From positions 1,488,001 to 1,552,000 of the forward strand of contig OZ251568.1 of the NCBI GenBank assembly GCA_965243525.1: a DNA stretch of 64,000 nt, written 5' to 3'. Source of the DNA: WTKD01 sp965243525. GTDB taxonomy: Bacteria > Spirochaetota > Spirochaetia > WTKD01. Positions 9,722-17,490 of this stretch are shown piece after piece. The notes below the pieces were generated by a model. The model was not told the DNA's origin, did not search any database, and saw only the letters and a program-made list of their open reading frames with translations. A program made the position numbers and the translations under genes. Numbering within the stretch: the stretch's first letter is position 1; the number at the start of each line of letters is the position of its first letter.

Positions 9722-10267
9722 CTATCGATTGAGCTGTCGTGTGATTACTGGTTCAATTGCGCGGTGCACACCGACCGCAACGACGATTTTTAATGCGTCA
9801 CCCACGAGAAAGGGAAGAACAGCAAATTGCATAGTTTTCAAGAAACCATGTGAAGTTGCCATAGCAAACCACGTTGCACCAATGATATACAGAGCTATCG
9901 TGGCAATAACCAAGACCAATGCGTTCCAGAGTATCTGTTGGGTTGAACGGCGAAGTATGGCTATGATGACTATGACTATAAGAAATCCTATAAGAAACCC
10001 TCCTGTTGGACCAATGAAATACGCGATGCCTGCATTTCCTTTTGCAAAAATAGGAAGGCCAGCGGTTCCCAAAGCAAGATAGGCGCCAACACTTAGTAGC
10101 GCATACCACCCAATTGATAGTCCGGCGATGTAGATGAACAAGGTTTGCAAGGTGATGGGAACGAACAAGGGTACTCGAATAAAGCTCCCTATGATGATAA
10201 GTCCAGTAAACAGAGCTACGTACAAGTAGATGCCATAAGCCCCCAGATTATTTTTTGTTTTTGTCAT
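9722..10267 (-). CDS. bioY: Biotin transporter substrate-binding protein BioY
   Basis: Integral membrane S component that binds biotin. Its 181 residues form about six hydrophobic helices with the BioY hallmarks IRVPLFVPITLQTLFIYIAG and GTAGLPIFAKGNAGIAYFIGPTGGFLIGF. It is the first gene of the minus-strand operon. There is no Shine-Dalgarno sequence before the ATG, and the best promoter places transcription start at or within a base or two of that ATG, so the message may be leaderless. I saw no clear BirA operator. Confidence 0.94.
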   Translation of the reverse strand: MTKTKNNLGAYGIYLYVALFTGLIIIGSFIRVPLFVPITLQTLFIYIAGLSIGWYALLSVGAYLALGTAGLPIFAKGNAGIAYFIGPTGGFLIGFLIVIVIIAILRRSTQQILWNALVLVIATIALYIIGATWFAMATSHGFLKTMQFAVLPFLVGDALKIVVAVGVHRAIEPVITRQLNR

Positions 10268-10273
10268 CAGTTA

Positions 10274-10302
10274 ATAATGTGATGTTCTTATTAGACTGTC
10301 AA
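10274..10302 (-). promoter_or_regulatory. Sigma70-like promoter of the bioY operon
   Basis: Read on the minus strand: TTGACA (10302-10297), a 17-base spacer and CATTAT (10279-10274, four of six matches). The expected start point, about seven bases beyond the -10, falls on the A of the bioY ATG at 10267. Confidence 0.6.
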
Positions 10303-10431
10303 TGTATAGACGGGAAGAGAATTTGAATAATACTTGTGGATATGAAAGGAGATATGCCGTTATTTCTACACCACACGATACTATCTTTATGAGGGTTTTG
10401 CATTTTTATACGTAATATAGTAATATTATGT

Positions 10432-10614
10432 ATGCTTACTAAAAATTTCATGTTATTTGATAAAGATGACAGCGGTGGCAGCATTCCAGATGAGTCTCTT
10501 GATGAGCCTCCAGCAGATTTTGAAAATCCCTTGGATGAAATTCGTTCTGGAGATCATGACAGGGAAGCAAGGATAGAGTCTATACCACCCAATACATCAA
10601 ACAAAGGTAGTTAA
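10432..10614 (+). CDS. Possible small acidic protein, 60 residues
   Basis: A short frame of unknown function with many Asp, Glu, Ser and Pro residues and no hydrophobic segment. No Shine-Dalgarno sequence precedes the ATG; the AT-rich stretch TATAGTAATATTATG just upstream could serve as a -10. Its TAA overlaps the TAA of the convergent membrane-protein gene across four bases (10611-10614). The tight shared stop is mild support for a real gene, but chance is possible. Confidence 0.25.
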   Translation: MLTKNFMLFDKDDSGGSIPDESLDEPPADFENPLDEIRSGDHDREARIESIPPNTSNKGS

Positions 10615-11252
10615 ACCCAGTCAACACCAACTATTTCAGATAACACTAAGATTAAAACAGCTATACCTGTCCCGATAGCAAGTACGTAACAACTACCGTG
10701 AAACCATTTTGCTTTTTTTTGATTGAGTTTGCTATTCAATGTTATAGCATAAATTAATAGGTTGAGACCCCAGAACATGCGCTCTTTTAGTGGTAGATTG
10801 TGTAAGTTCTTTTTTGTTTTTGATATATCTTCCTCTGTGATCATCCCACTTTGGTAAGGGCGGGCCTTTAAAGTAACAAAATTAAAAACAATAGCAACTA
10901 TACTACTGCATGCGAACGTTAAGAATGTTAGCAGTTCTAAAAGTTCTGCAGCGTATAGTGCAAGCGTCATGGGGAGTGCAACGGTGAGTATTGTTATGAA
11001 ATGAGCTGCTTTTGTATCAAGGATTGCTGAAGATTCTAAAAGAAATTTGTTACGATCTGTTAAATGTTGCGTTGCATGGGTAAGCACTTCGTTTGAAGGA
11101 TTTTTGTTCCTAAGGTTTTTAATCCATTCTTTTCTTTTATCGTTTGCCTTACTTCGCAACTTCTTATAAGGATCATCTTTCATACTACGCCACATAATAC
11201 TATCTCTATCCATTGAAGAACAGGAAGTATATTGTGGAATGATAATTAGCAA
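10611..11252 (-). CDS. Membrane protein of unknown function, DUF5706/PycTM-like pattern
   Basis: 213 residues at the longest frame; the true start may be any of four ATGs in the first 24 codons, none with a clear binding site. After a charged N-terminal stretch (~24-65), SSAILDTKAAHFITILTVALP leads into two hydrophobic helices (~80-125), then a polar stretch, then a second pair of hydrophobic segments ending near the C terminus around KLNQKKAKWFHGSCYVLAIGTG. An Asp-Thr-Lys-Ala start to the first helix and an N..L..K before the last helix resemble the Pycsar-type effector (DUF5706) and related SLATT-like membrane domains. The match is by eye only. No cyclase lies next to it. Confidence 0.6.
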   Translation of the reverse strand: MLIIIPQYTSCSSMDRDSIMWRSMKDDPYKKLRSKANDKRKEWIKNLRNKNPSNEVLTHATQHLTDRNKFLLESSAILDTKAAHFITILTVALPMTLALYAAELLELLTFLTFACSSIVAIVFNFVTLKARPYQSGMITEEDISKTKKNLHNLPLKERMFWGLNLLIYAITLNSKLNQKKAKWFHGSCYVLAIGTGIAVLILVLSEIVGVDWV

Positions 11253-11350
11253 ATGTTGGGAATTTAAGTGTAACCTACACCTACAAAATTATCCCCCTTT
11301 CCTAAAAACCCTACACCCAATAGAGCATGTATTGGTACAGTATTTTTACG

Positions 11351-11379
11351 TTGACATATACCTTGCGATAGTGTATACT
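11351..11379 (+). promoter_or_regulatory. Strong sigma70-like promoter of the glycoside ABC operon
   Basis: TTGACA at 11351-11356, exactly 17 bases, then TATACT at 11374-11379. AAGGAG at 11397-11402 serves the ATG at 11408, giving a short leader of about 20 bases. No obvious operator palindrome was seen. Confidence 0.8.
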
Positions 11380-11407
11380 ATGGAAATTCAAATATTAAGG
11401 AGTTACT

Positions 11408-12676
11408 ATGAAGTTCTCAAAGCTGATGTTAACAGCTGCTTTTTTGGCGGTGGTGTTTTTTACTACCACAACTATTCAAGCAGAGGTGCTGTTTTGGTCG
11501 ACTCAAGCTAAGCCGGTGGAAGAAACCAAGGCGATGCGTGAGCAGGTTTTACGAGGTTTTTCAGATGGAGTGGACTATCAAGCCAATGACGGTGGTCCAT
11601 GGTTGACGCGATTAAGTGCGGAGCTGCAGGCCGGCAAAGGACAAATCGGCGTTCTTGGGGCCTTGCATGGTGATTATGCTGCATTGGATGCATCCGAGTT
11701 GATGGATTTATCGAGCGTTGATCTGCAAGGGATCAGTAAGACATTCGTCGACTTGGCAAAATTGGGAACAAACGGACAGCCATACGTTCCTTGGATGCAG
11801 GCTAGCTATATCATGGCGGCTAACAAAAAGGCATTACAATATCTTCCTTCTGGAGCTGACATTGATGCGCTGACTTATGATCAATTGATTGAGTGGAGTA
11901 AAAATATTTATGATGCTACTGGTCAGAAAAAGTTTGGCTTTCCGGCCGGACCAAAGGGATTGAAGCATCGTTTTTTTCAAGGCTATCTCTATCCTTCTTT
12001 TACTGACGGCGTTGTAAGAACCTTTGCTTCTACAGCAGCAATTGGAGCTTGGGAGAAATTCCGCGAGCTATGGAAGTATACCAATCCTGGTTCCACAAAT
12101 TATTCCTTCCTTCAAGAACAACTACTATCAGAAGATGTTTGGATTGCGTTCGATCACACTTCTCGCTTAGCTGATGCGTTTAACAAGCGACCAAACGATT
12201 TTGTTGCATTCCCGGCGCCAGCTGGTCCAACTGGTCGTGGCTTTATGCCGGTCATTGCAGGGATAGCCGTTCCCAAGACGACACCAGATAGAACAAAATC
12301 GCTTAATCTAGTGGAGTATATGCTCTCACCAGAAACGCAGATTGCAACCCTGCGAGCAACCAACTTTTTTCCAGTCGTTGCTGTCACATTACCTGATGAT
12401 ATGCCACCTGCAGTAAAAGCTGCCGGAGACGCGGTTGCTAAGATGAGTTCTTCCCCCGATGCAAACCCAGGATTGCTTCCTGCTGGTTTGGGAAGTAAGG
12501 GTGGTGAATTCAATCGTGTCTTTGTTGATACATTTGAAAGAATAATCCTTGGCGGACAAAACATCAGAAGGGTTTTGAACAGTCAAAAAAGACAATTACG
12601 AGCGATCATGGAAGAAACAGGTGCACCCTGTTGGGCTCCTGACGCACCATCAGAAGGTGCCTGCCCTGTTGAATAG
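11408..12676 (+). CDS. Sugar ABC transporter, periplasmic solute-binding protein
   Basis: Family 1 extracellular binding protein that captures the substrate for the permeases downstream. The first 26 residues are a signal peptide ending in IQA before EVLFWSTQAKP; there is no lipobox cysteine, so it should be a soluble periplasmic protein. Length is 422 residues. Internal landmarks include YVPWMQASYIMAANKKAL and AFPAPAGPTGRGFMPVIAGIAVP, typical of this fold. A conspicuous pair of cysteines occurs near the C terminus (CWAPDAPSEGAC), possibly a disulfide. The start is supported by AAGGAG six bases before ATG. First gene of a five-gene operon. Confidence 0.92.
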   Translation: MKFSKLMLTAAFLAVVFFTTTTIQAEVLFWSTQAKPVEETKAMREQVLRGFSDGVDYQANDGGPWLTRLSAELQAGKGQIGVLGALHGDYAALDASELMDLSSVDLQGISKTFVDLAKLGTNGQPYVPWMQASYIMAANKKALQYLPSGADIDALTYDQLIEWSKNIYDATGQKKFGFPAGPKGLKHRFFQGYLYPSFTDGVVRTFASTAAIGAWEKFRELWKYTNPGSTNYSFLQEQLLSEDVWIAFDHTSRLADAFNKRPNDFVAFPAPAGPTGRGFMPVIAGIAVPKTTPDRTKSLNLVEYMLSPETQIATLRATNFFPVVAVTLPDDMPPAVKAAGDAVAKMSSSPDANPGLLPAGLGSKGGEFNRVFVDTFERIILGGQNIRRVLNSQKRQLRAIMEETGAPCWAPDAPSEGACPVE

Positions 12677-12699
12677 ATAGGTATTGAGTTCTGGGTAGG

Positions 12700-12718
12700 C
12701 CTTTGTTTCGTACAAAGG
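12700..12718 (+). other. Intercistronic hairpin after the binding-protein gene
   Basis: CCTTTGT (12700-12706) pairs with ACAAAGG (12712-12718) around a five-base loop, without a U-tract. Such hairpins after a binding-protein gene commonly protect the upstream message so that it outnumbers the permease message. Confidence 0.4.
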
Positions 12719-12748
12719 TTTATCCAGGATATTTAGATAACTATTTTT

Positions 12749-13588
12749 ATGAAATCGTTACCGTATATCCTCATTTTGCCAGTAACCCTGTTTTTGGCGG
12801 TGTTCTTCCTCTTTCCATTCTTTTCAGTTGCCTATAAAGCATTTGTATACGAGGGCGCACTGTCGCTTGAACATTTCAAAGAAGTCATTGGCTATTGGAA
12901 ATTCTCGACAACGCTAACAAACACCCTCCTATTGGCTGTTGTTGTCATTCCACTGCAGACAGCATTGGCACTGTTTATGGCGGTCTTGGTGAATAAAATG
13001 AGGAAGGGGCGAGATTTGGCCCTCTATGTCTGGACCATCCCCCTCGGGATTTCTGACCTCGCTGCTGGAATTATATGGCTGGCGATTTTCGAACAATCTG
13101 GATTTTTAAATTCCATGATGCAGTTTTTGGGACTAATCGAACAACCTACAACCTTGCTGAGTTATGAAAATCCGATGTTATTGTTTGTCGCCATCGCCCT
13201 AGCTGAAATTTGGCGGGCAACTGCAATTATGTTGGTAATCTTGGTTGCTGGTATGGGTCTGATCCCCAAGGAATACTACGAAGCCGGTGAAGTCTTTGGC
13301 GCCTCACCTTGGAAGCAATTTACTACTGTTACGCTGCCCTTGTTGCGCCCAAGTTTGCAAACTGCTCTTATTTTGCGCACTATTTTGGCATTTGAGGTAT
13401 TTGGAGTGGTTCTTACATTGAGCGGTAGCCTGTTCCCGGTTTTGATGAGTGCAACCTATGAGTATCAATTTGAACTGACGAACAATGCTGCGGCATCGGC
13501 GTTGGCAATGATAATCTTGCTGATTTCCATTGGGTTTACGTTGTTCTTTTTGTACACATTGAGAGTGCCAAAGGGTGCCCGCATATGA
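12749..13588 (+). CDS. Sugar ABC transporter permease 1 (MalF-like)
   Basis: Inner-membrane permease of the carbohydrate uptake transporter family 1. 279 residues with six predicted membrane segments; the coupling EAA loop is EYYEAGEVFGASPWKQF followed by TLPLLRPSLQ. The stop overlaps the next start by four bases (ATGA), so the two permeases are made together. The binding site before the ATG is weak. Confidence 0.9.
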   Translation: MKSLPYILILPVTLFLAVFFLFPFFSVAYKAFVYEGALSLEHFKEVIGYWKFSTTLTNTLLLAVVVIPLQTALALFMAVLVNKMRKGRDLALYVWTIPLGISDLAAGIIWLAIFEQSGFLNSMMQFLGLIEQPTTLLSYENPMLLFVAIALAEIWRATAIMLVILVAGMGLIPKEYYEAGEVFGASPWKQFTTVTLPLLRPSLQTALILRTILAFEVFGVVLTLSGSLFPVLMSATYEYQFELTNNAAASALAMIILLISIGFTLFFLYTLRVPKGARI

Positions 13589-14391
13589 AAGCAAAATCTC
13601 AACGTTATGTGTTTTGGTTTGTCATAGTATTCTTATGTGCTTGGATTATCGTTCCCATCTATCTATTGGTGGTTAACTCGCTCTCAACCCCAGAAACAAT
13701 TAATGCATTTCCTAAGAAATTTTTTCCTGAATTTGATTTTTCGAGCATCGCCTTTCTGATTAGCTTCGAAGGAATCATTGCGGCGTTGATCAATTCAGTG
13801 TTGGTAGCGAGCCTAACGATGGCATTTTCGATAACTATTGGTGCACCGGCAGGCTATGCCTTGTCTCGTTTTGACTTCAAGGGCAAATCGCTATTTCGTG
13901 TCCTTGTCTTGATGACGCGAGCCTTCCCCTTGCCGTTACTGGCTTTGCCGTTGGCGGTGTTTTTTATCCGCACCAATTTGGACGACACGATTATTGGGTT
14001 GTCTTTTGTGCACACTACATTAGCAATCCCCTTTGTGGTGCTTATCACATTTTCTCTTTTTTCTGGCATACCACTGGAATTAGAAGAAGCAGCGTGGACA
14101 CTTGGCTGCTCACGTCTGAGTGCATTTATCACCGTAGTTTTGCCCTTGATTTTACCGGGAATTACAGCATCGGCGATTTTTGCCTTTGTCATTTCATGGA
14201 ACGAGGTGTTTGCTGCTGCAGTATTAACGATTGAAAACAGAACCCTAACTGCATTTTTATTGCAGAATCTAGATACATCACCCCTTCATATAAAGTTTGC
14301 TGGTGGATTCATTTTAGTTCTGCCTGCTTTAGTGTTTATTTTTATCGTCCGAAAATATCTATTCGCCATGTGGGGGATAGCCAACCGATAA
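13585..14391 (+). CDS. Sugar ABC transporter permease 2 (MalG-like)
   Basis: Second inner-membrane permease, 268 residues, six hydrophobic segments. The EAA motif is LEEAAWTLGCSRLSAF with VVLPLILPGI following. It forms the translocation pore with permease 1, whose stop codon it overlaps, and is followed after 13 bases by the ATPase gene. Confidence 0.9.
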   Translation: MKAKSQRYVFWFVIVFLCAWIIVPIYLLVVNSLSTPETINAFPKKFFPEFDFSSIAFLISFEGIIAALINSVLVASLTMAFSITIGAPAGYALSRFDFKGKSLFRVLVLMTRAFPLPLLALPLAVFFIRTNLDDTIIGLSFVHTTLAIPFVVLITFSLFSGIPLELEEAAWTLGCSRLSAFITVVLPLILPGITASAIFAFVISWNEVFAAAVLTIENRTLTAFLLQNLDTSPLHIKFAGGFILVLPALVFIFIVRKYLFAMWGIANR

Positions 14392-14404
14392 CAACAGAAA
14401 AATT

Positions 14405-15454
14405 ATGGCTACTATTGAATTAAAAAACATTGCTAAAAAATTTGGATCTTATCAAGCATTACACGATATCAACCTATCCATTGCTGATCAAGAATTTATG
14501 GTGCTCTTGGGCGCATCTGGTTGCGGCAAGACTACTATGTTGCGAATTATTGCAGGTTTGGAAACTGCTGATAATGGAGGAGTGTGGATAGGAGATAAAC
14601 GCATCGATCATTTGCCTCCGCGAAGGCGTGGCATCGCTATGGTATTTCAAAACTATGCGGTATTTCCCCACTTGAAAGTATTCGATAACATTGGATTTGG
14701 ATTGAAGATGCACAAGGTGCCTCGCGAAGAAATTCAGCAACGGGTGCATCAGACTGCTGCATTGCTGCATATTGATCAGTTGTTAGGTCGTTACTCTGGT
14801 GAATTGTCAGGTGGACAGCGCCAAAGAGTGGCCGTAGCCCGGGCTCTAGCCATGAAACCTGATGTGATTTTGATGGATGAACCTTTATCAAACCTCGATG
14901 CGTTGTTGCGGTTGGACATGCGCGCTGAGTTAAAATCAGTCTTAGCGGAGAGTAAAACAACTACGATTTATGTTACCCATGATCAGGTTGAGGCCATGAG
15001 TTTAGCAGATCATATTTCGGTGATGGATAGTGGGAAGATTGTCCAGGCGGCAGCTCCCATTGATGTGTATCGTAACCCGTCTACGACCTTTGTTGCGGGA
15101 TTCATTGGTAATCCACCTATGAATTTTTTGTCAGCGAGCAATCTTGGCAATGGTGACTGGAATGTTGCTGGCCATGAACTGAAAGGACCGAAATCTGATC
15201 AACAATCACTGGACTTTGCGATTCGCCCCGAAGATTTAAGTATTGCTAAAACTGGATTCACCATCGAGGCAAACGTGGTGGAACCCTTGGGAGCACATCT
15301 TTTGGTAACCTGCTTTATCGAGGGGAAGCTTTTTCGTGTCATCTTAGAAAGCGATGTTAAACTATCACCCGGCGAGAACATTGTGGTATCACCCAATCAG
15401 GATCGCATTCGCTGGTTTGATCAGCAAACGAAGCAGGCAGTTTCCAATACATAA
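14405..15454 (+). CDS. Sugar ABC transporter ATPase (MalK/UgpC-like)
   Basis: 349-residue ATPase that energises the permeases. Walker A is GASGCGKTTML, the signature is LSGGQRQRVAVARAL, Walker B is VILMDEPLSNLDA and the switch histidine lies in IYVTHDQVEAM. The C-terminal ~110 residues form a TOBE-type regulatory domain (DFAIRPEDLSIA). It is separated by five bases from the GH63-type hydrolase that follows. Having its own ATPase suggests a self-contained importer. Confidence 0.93.
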   Translation: MATIELKNIAKKFGSYQALHDINLSIADQEFMVLLGASGCGKTTMLRIIAGLETADNGGVWIGDKRIDHLPPRRRGIAMVFQNYAVFPHLKVFDNIGFGLKMHKVPREEIQQRVHQTAALLHIDQLLGRYSGELSGGQRQRVAVARALAMKPDVILMDEPLSNLDALLRLDMRAELKSVLAESKTTTIYVTHDQVEAMSLADHISVMDSGKIVQAAAPIDVYRNPSTTFVAGFIGNPPMNFLSASNLGNGDWNVAGHELKGPKSDQQSLDFAIRPEDLSIAKTGFTIEANVVEPLGAHLLVTCFIEGKLFRVILESDVKLSPGENIVVSPNQDRIRWFDQQTKQAVSNT

Positions 15455-15459
15455 TAGCC

Positions 15460-16740
15460 ATGTCTCACAATTTATTCAGTGATGCAAAGAATATTCTCCA
15501 ACAGAATGATCGGGGCAGTTACACCGTGCCAACCAACAACCTCTATCCATTCCAGTGGAATTGGGACAGTTGCTTAACTGCAATTGGATTTTCTTATTTT
15601 GATGAGGCGCGGGCCTGGTTAGAGATTGAAACCCTCTTTGAACACCAATGGAACGATGGGATGGTGCCACATATCGTTTTCCATAAACAGGATGATGGTT
15701 ATTTTCCTGGACCCGATGTCTGGCGGGTTGGACGCCCAGTGGCAACATCTGGCATTACGCAACCGCCAGTGACCGCCTTTGTTGTCAGACGACTGTTTGA
15801 GCGCGCTAAGGATAAAGATCTAGCTTTAAAAAAAGTGACTATGCTCTTACCAAAGATTGCCCATTGGCATCGATGGTTTTACGATTGTCGTGATCTTCAG
15901 CGAACAGGCCTGGTTGCCATTCTGCACCCATGGGAATCCGGAAGAGATAATTCGATTGATTGGGATCAAGCGCTTGAACCTGTGCCACAAGTAAGCACCG
16001 ATTCATATCATCGTCGTGACACAGAACATGCTAATCCCCAACACCGTCCAACTGATGCCCAATACAATCGCTATCTCTGGTTGGTTGAACATTTTCGAAG
16101 TTTAGAATGGGATAACAAGACATTGCTCAAGGCATCGCCGTTTCAGGTAGTCGACCCAGGGTTTAACGCTATCTTGCTTCGATCCTGCTCTGATCTTGCC
16201 TTTCTTGCTCGTACAATTGGTGAAGCAGACATAGCAAGCGAGGCGCAAATGCAATATGACCAGGGGATCCAAGCATTGGAACAACTGTGGTCCGAACAAG
16301 ATAATCAGTATCTTTGTCTTGATCTTAGTCGCCAAGCATTGATTGATAGCCCATCAATTGGTGGTTTGTTTCCGGTATTTGCAGATGCGCCACATGGTGA
16401 CCAAATCGCAAAGAAGATAATTGCTATCGGTGAGCGCGGTAACTATTTGGTGCCCAGTCATGATCCACGAGATACCCGTTTTGAGGGAATGCGGTATTGG
16501 CGTGGGCCAGTGTGGTTGATTGCCAATTACTTTTTGTACGATGGACTAGTATCAGCCGGTCATCAAACATTAGCCCAGCAAATTGCAGACCATAGCCTTG
16601 CGTTAATAAAGCAAGAGAAATTCGCTGAGTATTTTGATCCACGAAATGCCCAAGCCTGTGGTGGATCAGAATTTACGTGGACCGCAGCCATGACGATTGA
16701 GTTTCTTCAGCTGGCAGAGCATTCTCAGACCATCAAGTGA
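15460..16740 (+). CDS. GH63-type glucosylglycerate/mannosylglycerate hydrolase-like protein
   Basis: 426-residue (alpha/alpha)6-barrel glycoside hydrolase, resembling bacterial mannosylglycerate/glucosylglycerate hydrolases. It should release glycerate and a hexose from the imported compatible solute. Landmarks: NNLYPFQWNWDSCLTAIG near residues 27-44, HPWESGRDNS with the likely acid D163, MRYWRGPVWLIANY in the active site, and GGSEFTWTAA with the likely base E404 (assignments by family analogy). There is no signal peptide, so it acts in the cytoplasm after import. Last gene of the ABC operon. Trehalose or another alpha-glucoside remains an alternative substrate. Confidence 0.8.
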   Translation: MSHNLFSDAKNILQQNDRGSYTVPTNNLYPFQWNWDSCLTAIGFSYFDEARAWLEIETLFEHQWNDGMVPHIVFHKQDDGYFPGPDVWRVGRPVATSGITQPPVTAFVVRRLFERAKDKDLALKKVTMLLPKIAHWHRWFYDCRDLQRTGLVAILHPWESGRDNSIDWDQALEPVPQVSTDSYHRRDTEHANPQHRPTDAQYNRYLWLVEHFRSLEWDNKTLLKASPFQVVDPGFNAILLRSCSDLAFLARTIGEADIASEAQMQYDQGIQALEQLWSEQDNQYLCLDLSRQALIDSPSIGGLFPVFADAPHGDQIAKKIIAIGERGNYLVPSHDPRDTRFEGMRYWRGPVWLIANYFLYDGLVSAGHQTLAQQIADHSLALIKQEKFAEYFDPRNAQACGGSEFTWTAAMTIEFLQLAEHSQTIK

Positions 16741-16823
16741 CTTTCTCTTGAGAGGTGCTCCGTAAGTCTTTTCTAGAATTGAAAGGATGCCGCGATACAA
16801 AGATCCCCTCAATGAAATACTAA

Positions 16824-16859
16824 TAAAAAAGGAGCCCCATAATGGAGGAAGGGACTCCT
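16824..16859 (-). terminator. Rho-independent terminator of tpx
   Basis: On the minus strand AGGAGTCCC (16859-16851) pairs with GGGGCTCCT (16838-16830), one mismatch, 12-base loop, and is followed by a run of T. It faces the end of the ABC-hydrolase operon. Confidence 0.8.
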
Positions 16860-16870
16860 GTTTACCTCTA

Positions 16871-17371
16871 CTATGCAATCGCTGCAAGGGCAGCAGCATA
16901 GTTTGGTTCTTGCACGATTTCAGGGACTTGCTCGGTATAGACTACCTTGCGGTTTTTGTCCAAAACGATGACCGCGCGACTATACAACCCTTTTATTGGT
17001 GAATCGATGAGCTCAACACCGAAATCCTTGCCGAATCGAGTGTCGCGAAATCCAGAGAGGCTACGTACGTGCTCTATCTGATTTGCGGAACAAAATCGGC
17101 TTGCCGCAAAGGGGAGATCCTTGCTGATGTTTACCACAGTAACATTCGTGCGGGATGCAATTTCTTTGTTGAATCGAACCGCAGAATCTGCACATACATG
17201 GGTATCGAGGCTGGGAGTGATGTTCAACAGAACATAGTCTGTCGTGATGTCATTGAGACTCACCTCGCTAAGATCGTTTGCAACAAGTGAAAAATGTGGT
17301 GCTTGCGTTCCCACTGATGGAAGTGTGCCAATTGTCTTGGCTGGACTTCCATGAAATGTAATATTTGCCAT
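16871..17371 (-). CDS. tpx: Thiol peroxidase Tpx
   Basis: Atypical two-cysteine peroxiredoxin of the periplasmic or cytoplasmic Tpx group that reduces hydroperoxides with thioredoxin. The 166 residues include the peroxidatic cysteine C60 in PSLDTHVC and the resolving cysteine C94 in DLPFAASRFC, the spacing found in E. coli Tpx. No signal peptide is seen. It is a single gene, with a purine-rich AAGGAAGG before the start and a terminator behind. A weak promoter (TTGTGT, 17 bases, TATACT) ends near 17400. Confidence 0.95.
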   Translation of the reverse strand: MANITFHGSPAKTIGTLPSVGTQAPHFSLVANDLSEVSLNDITTDYVLLNITPSLDTHVCADSAVRFNKEIASRTNVTVVNISKDLPFAASRFCSANQIEHVRSLSGFRDTRFGKDFGVELIDSPIKGLYSRAVIVLDKNRKVVYTEQVPEIVQEPNYAAALAAIA

Positions 17372-17490
17372 AGTTTTCCTTCCTTTATTATGAGTAGTCC
17401 ACTAGTATACAAAGATATATGTAAACACACAAGCAAGGCAGGCAGGAGACAGGGCTGCCAAATTTCTAATCCGGATCATGTGTAATTATT

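Noticed and set aside
10268..10330. BirA operator in front of bioY
   Set aside because: Parts such as TATTAACTG hint at TTGTTAAC-like half-sites, but I could not find a spaced inverted pair.
11239..11511. Plus-strand frame before the sugar binding protein
   Set aside because: It crosses the strong promoter and overlaps the binding-protein gene in another frame, with no ribosome binding site.
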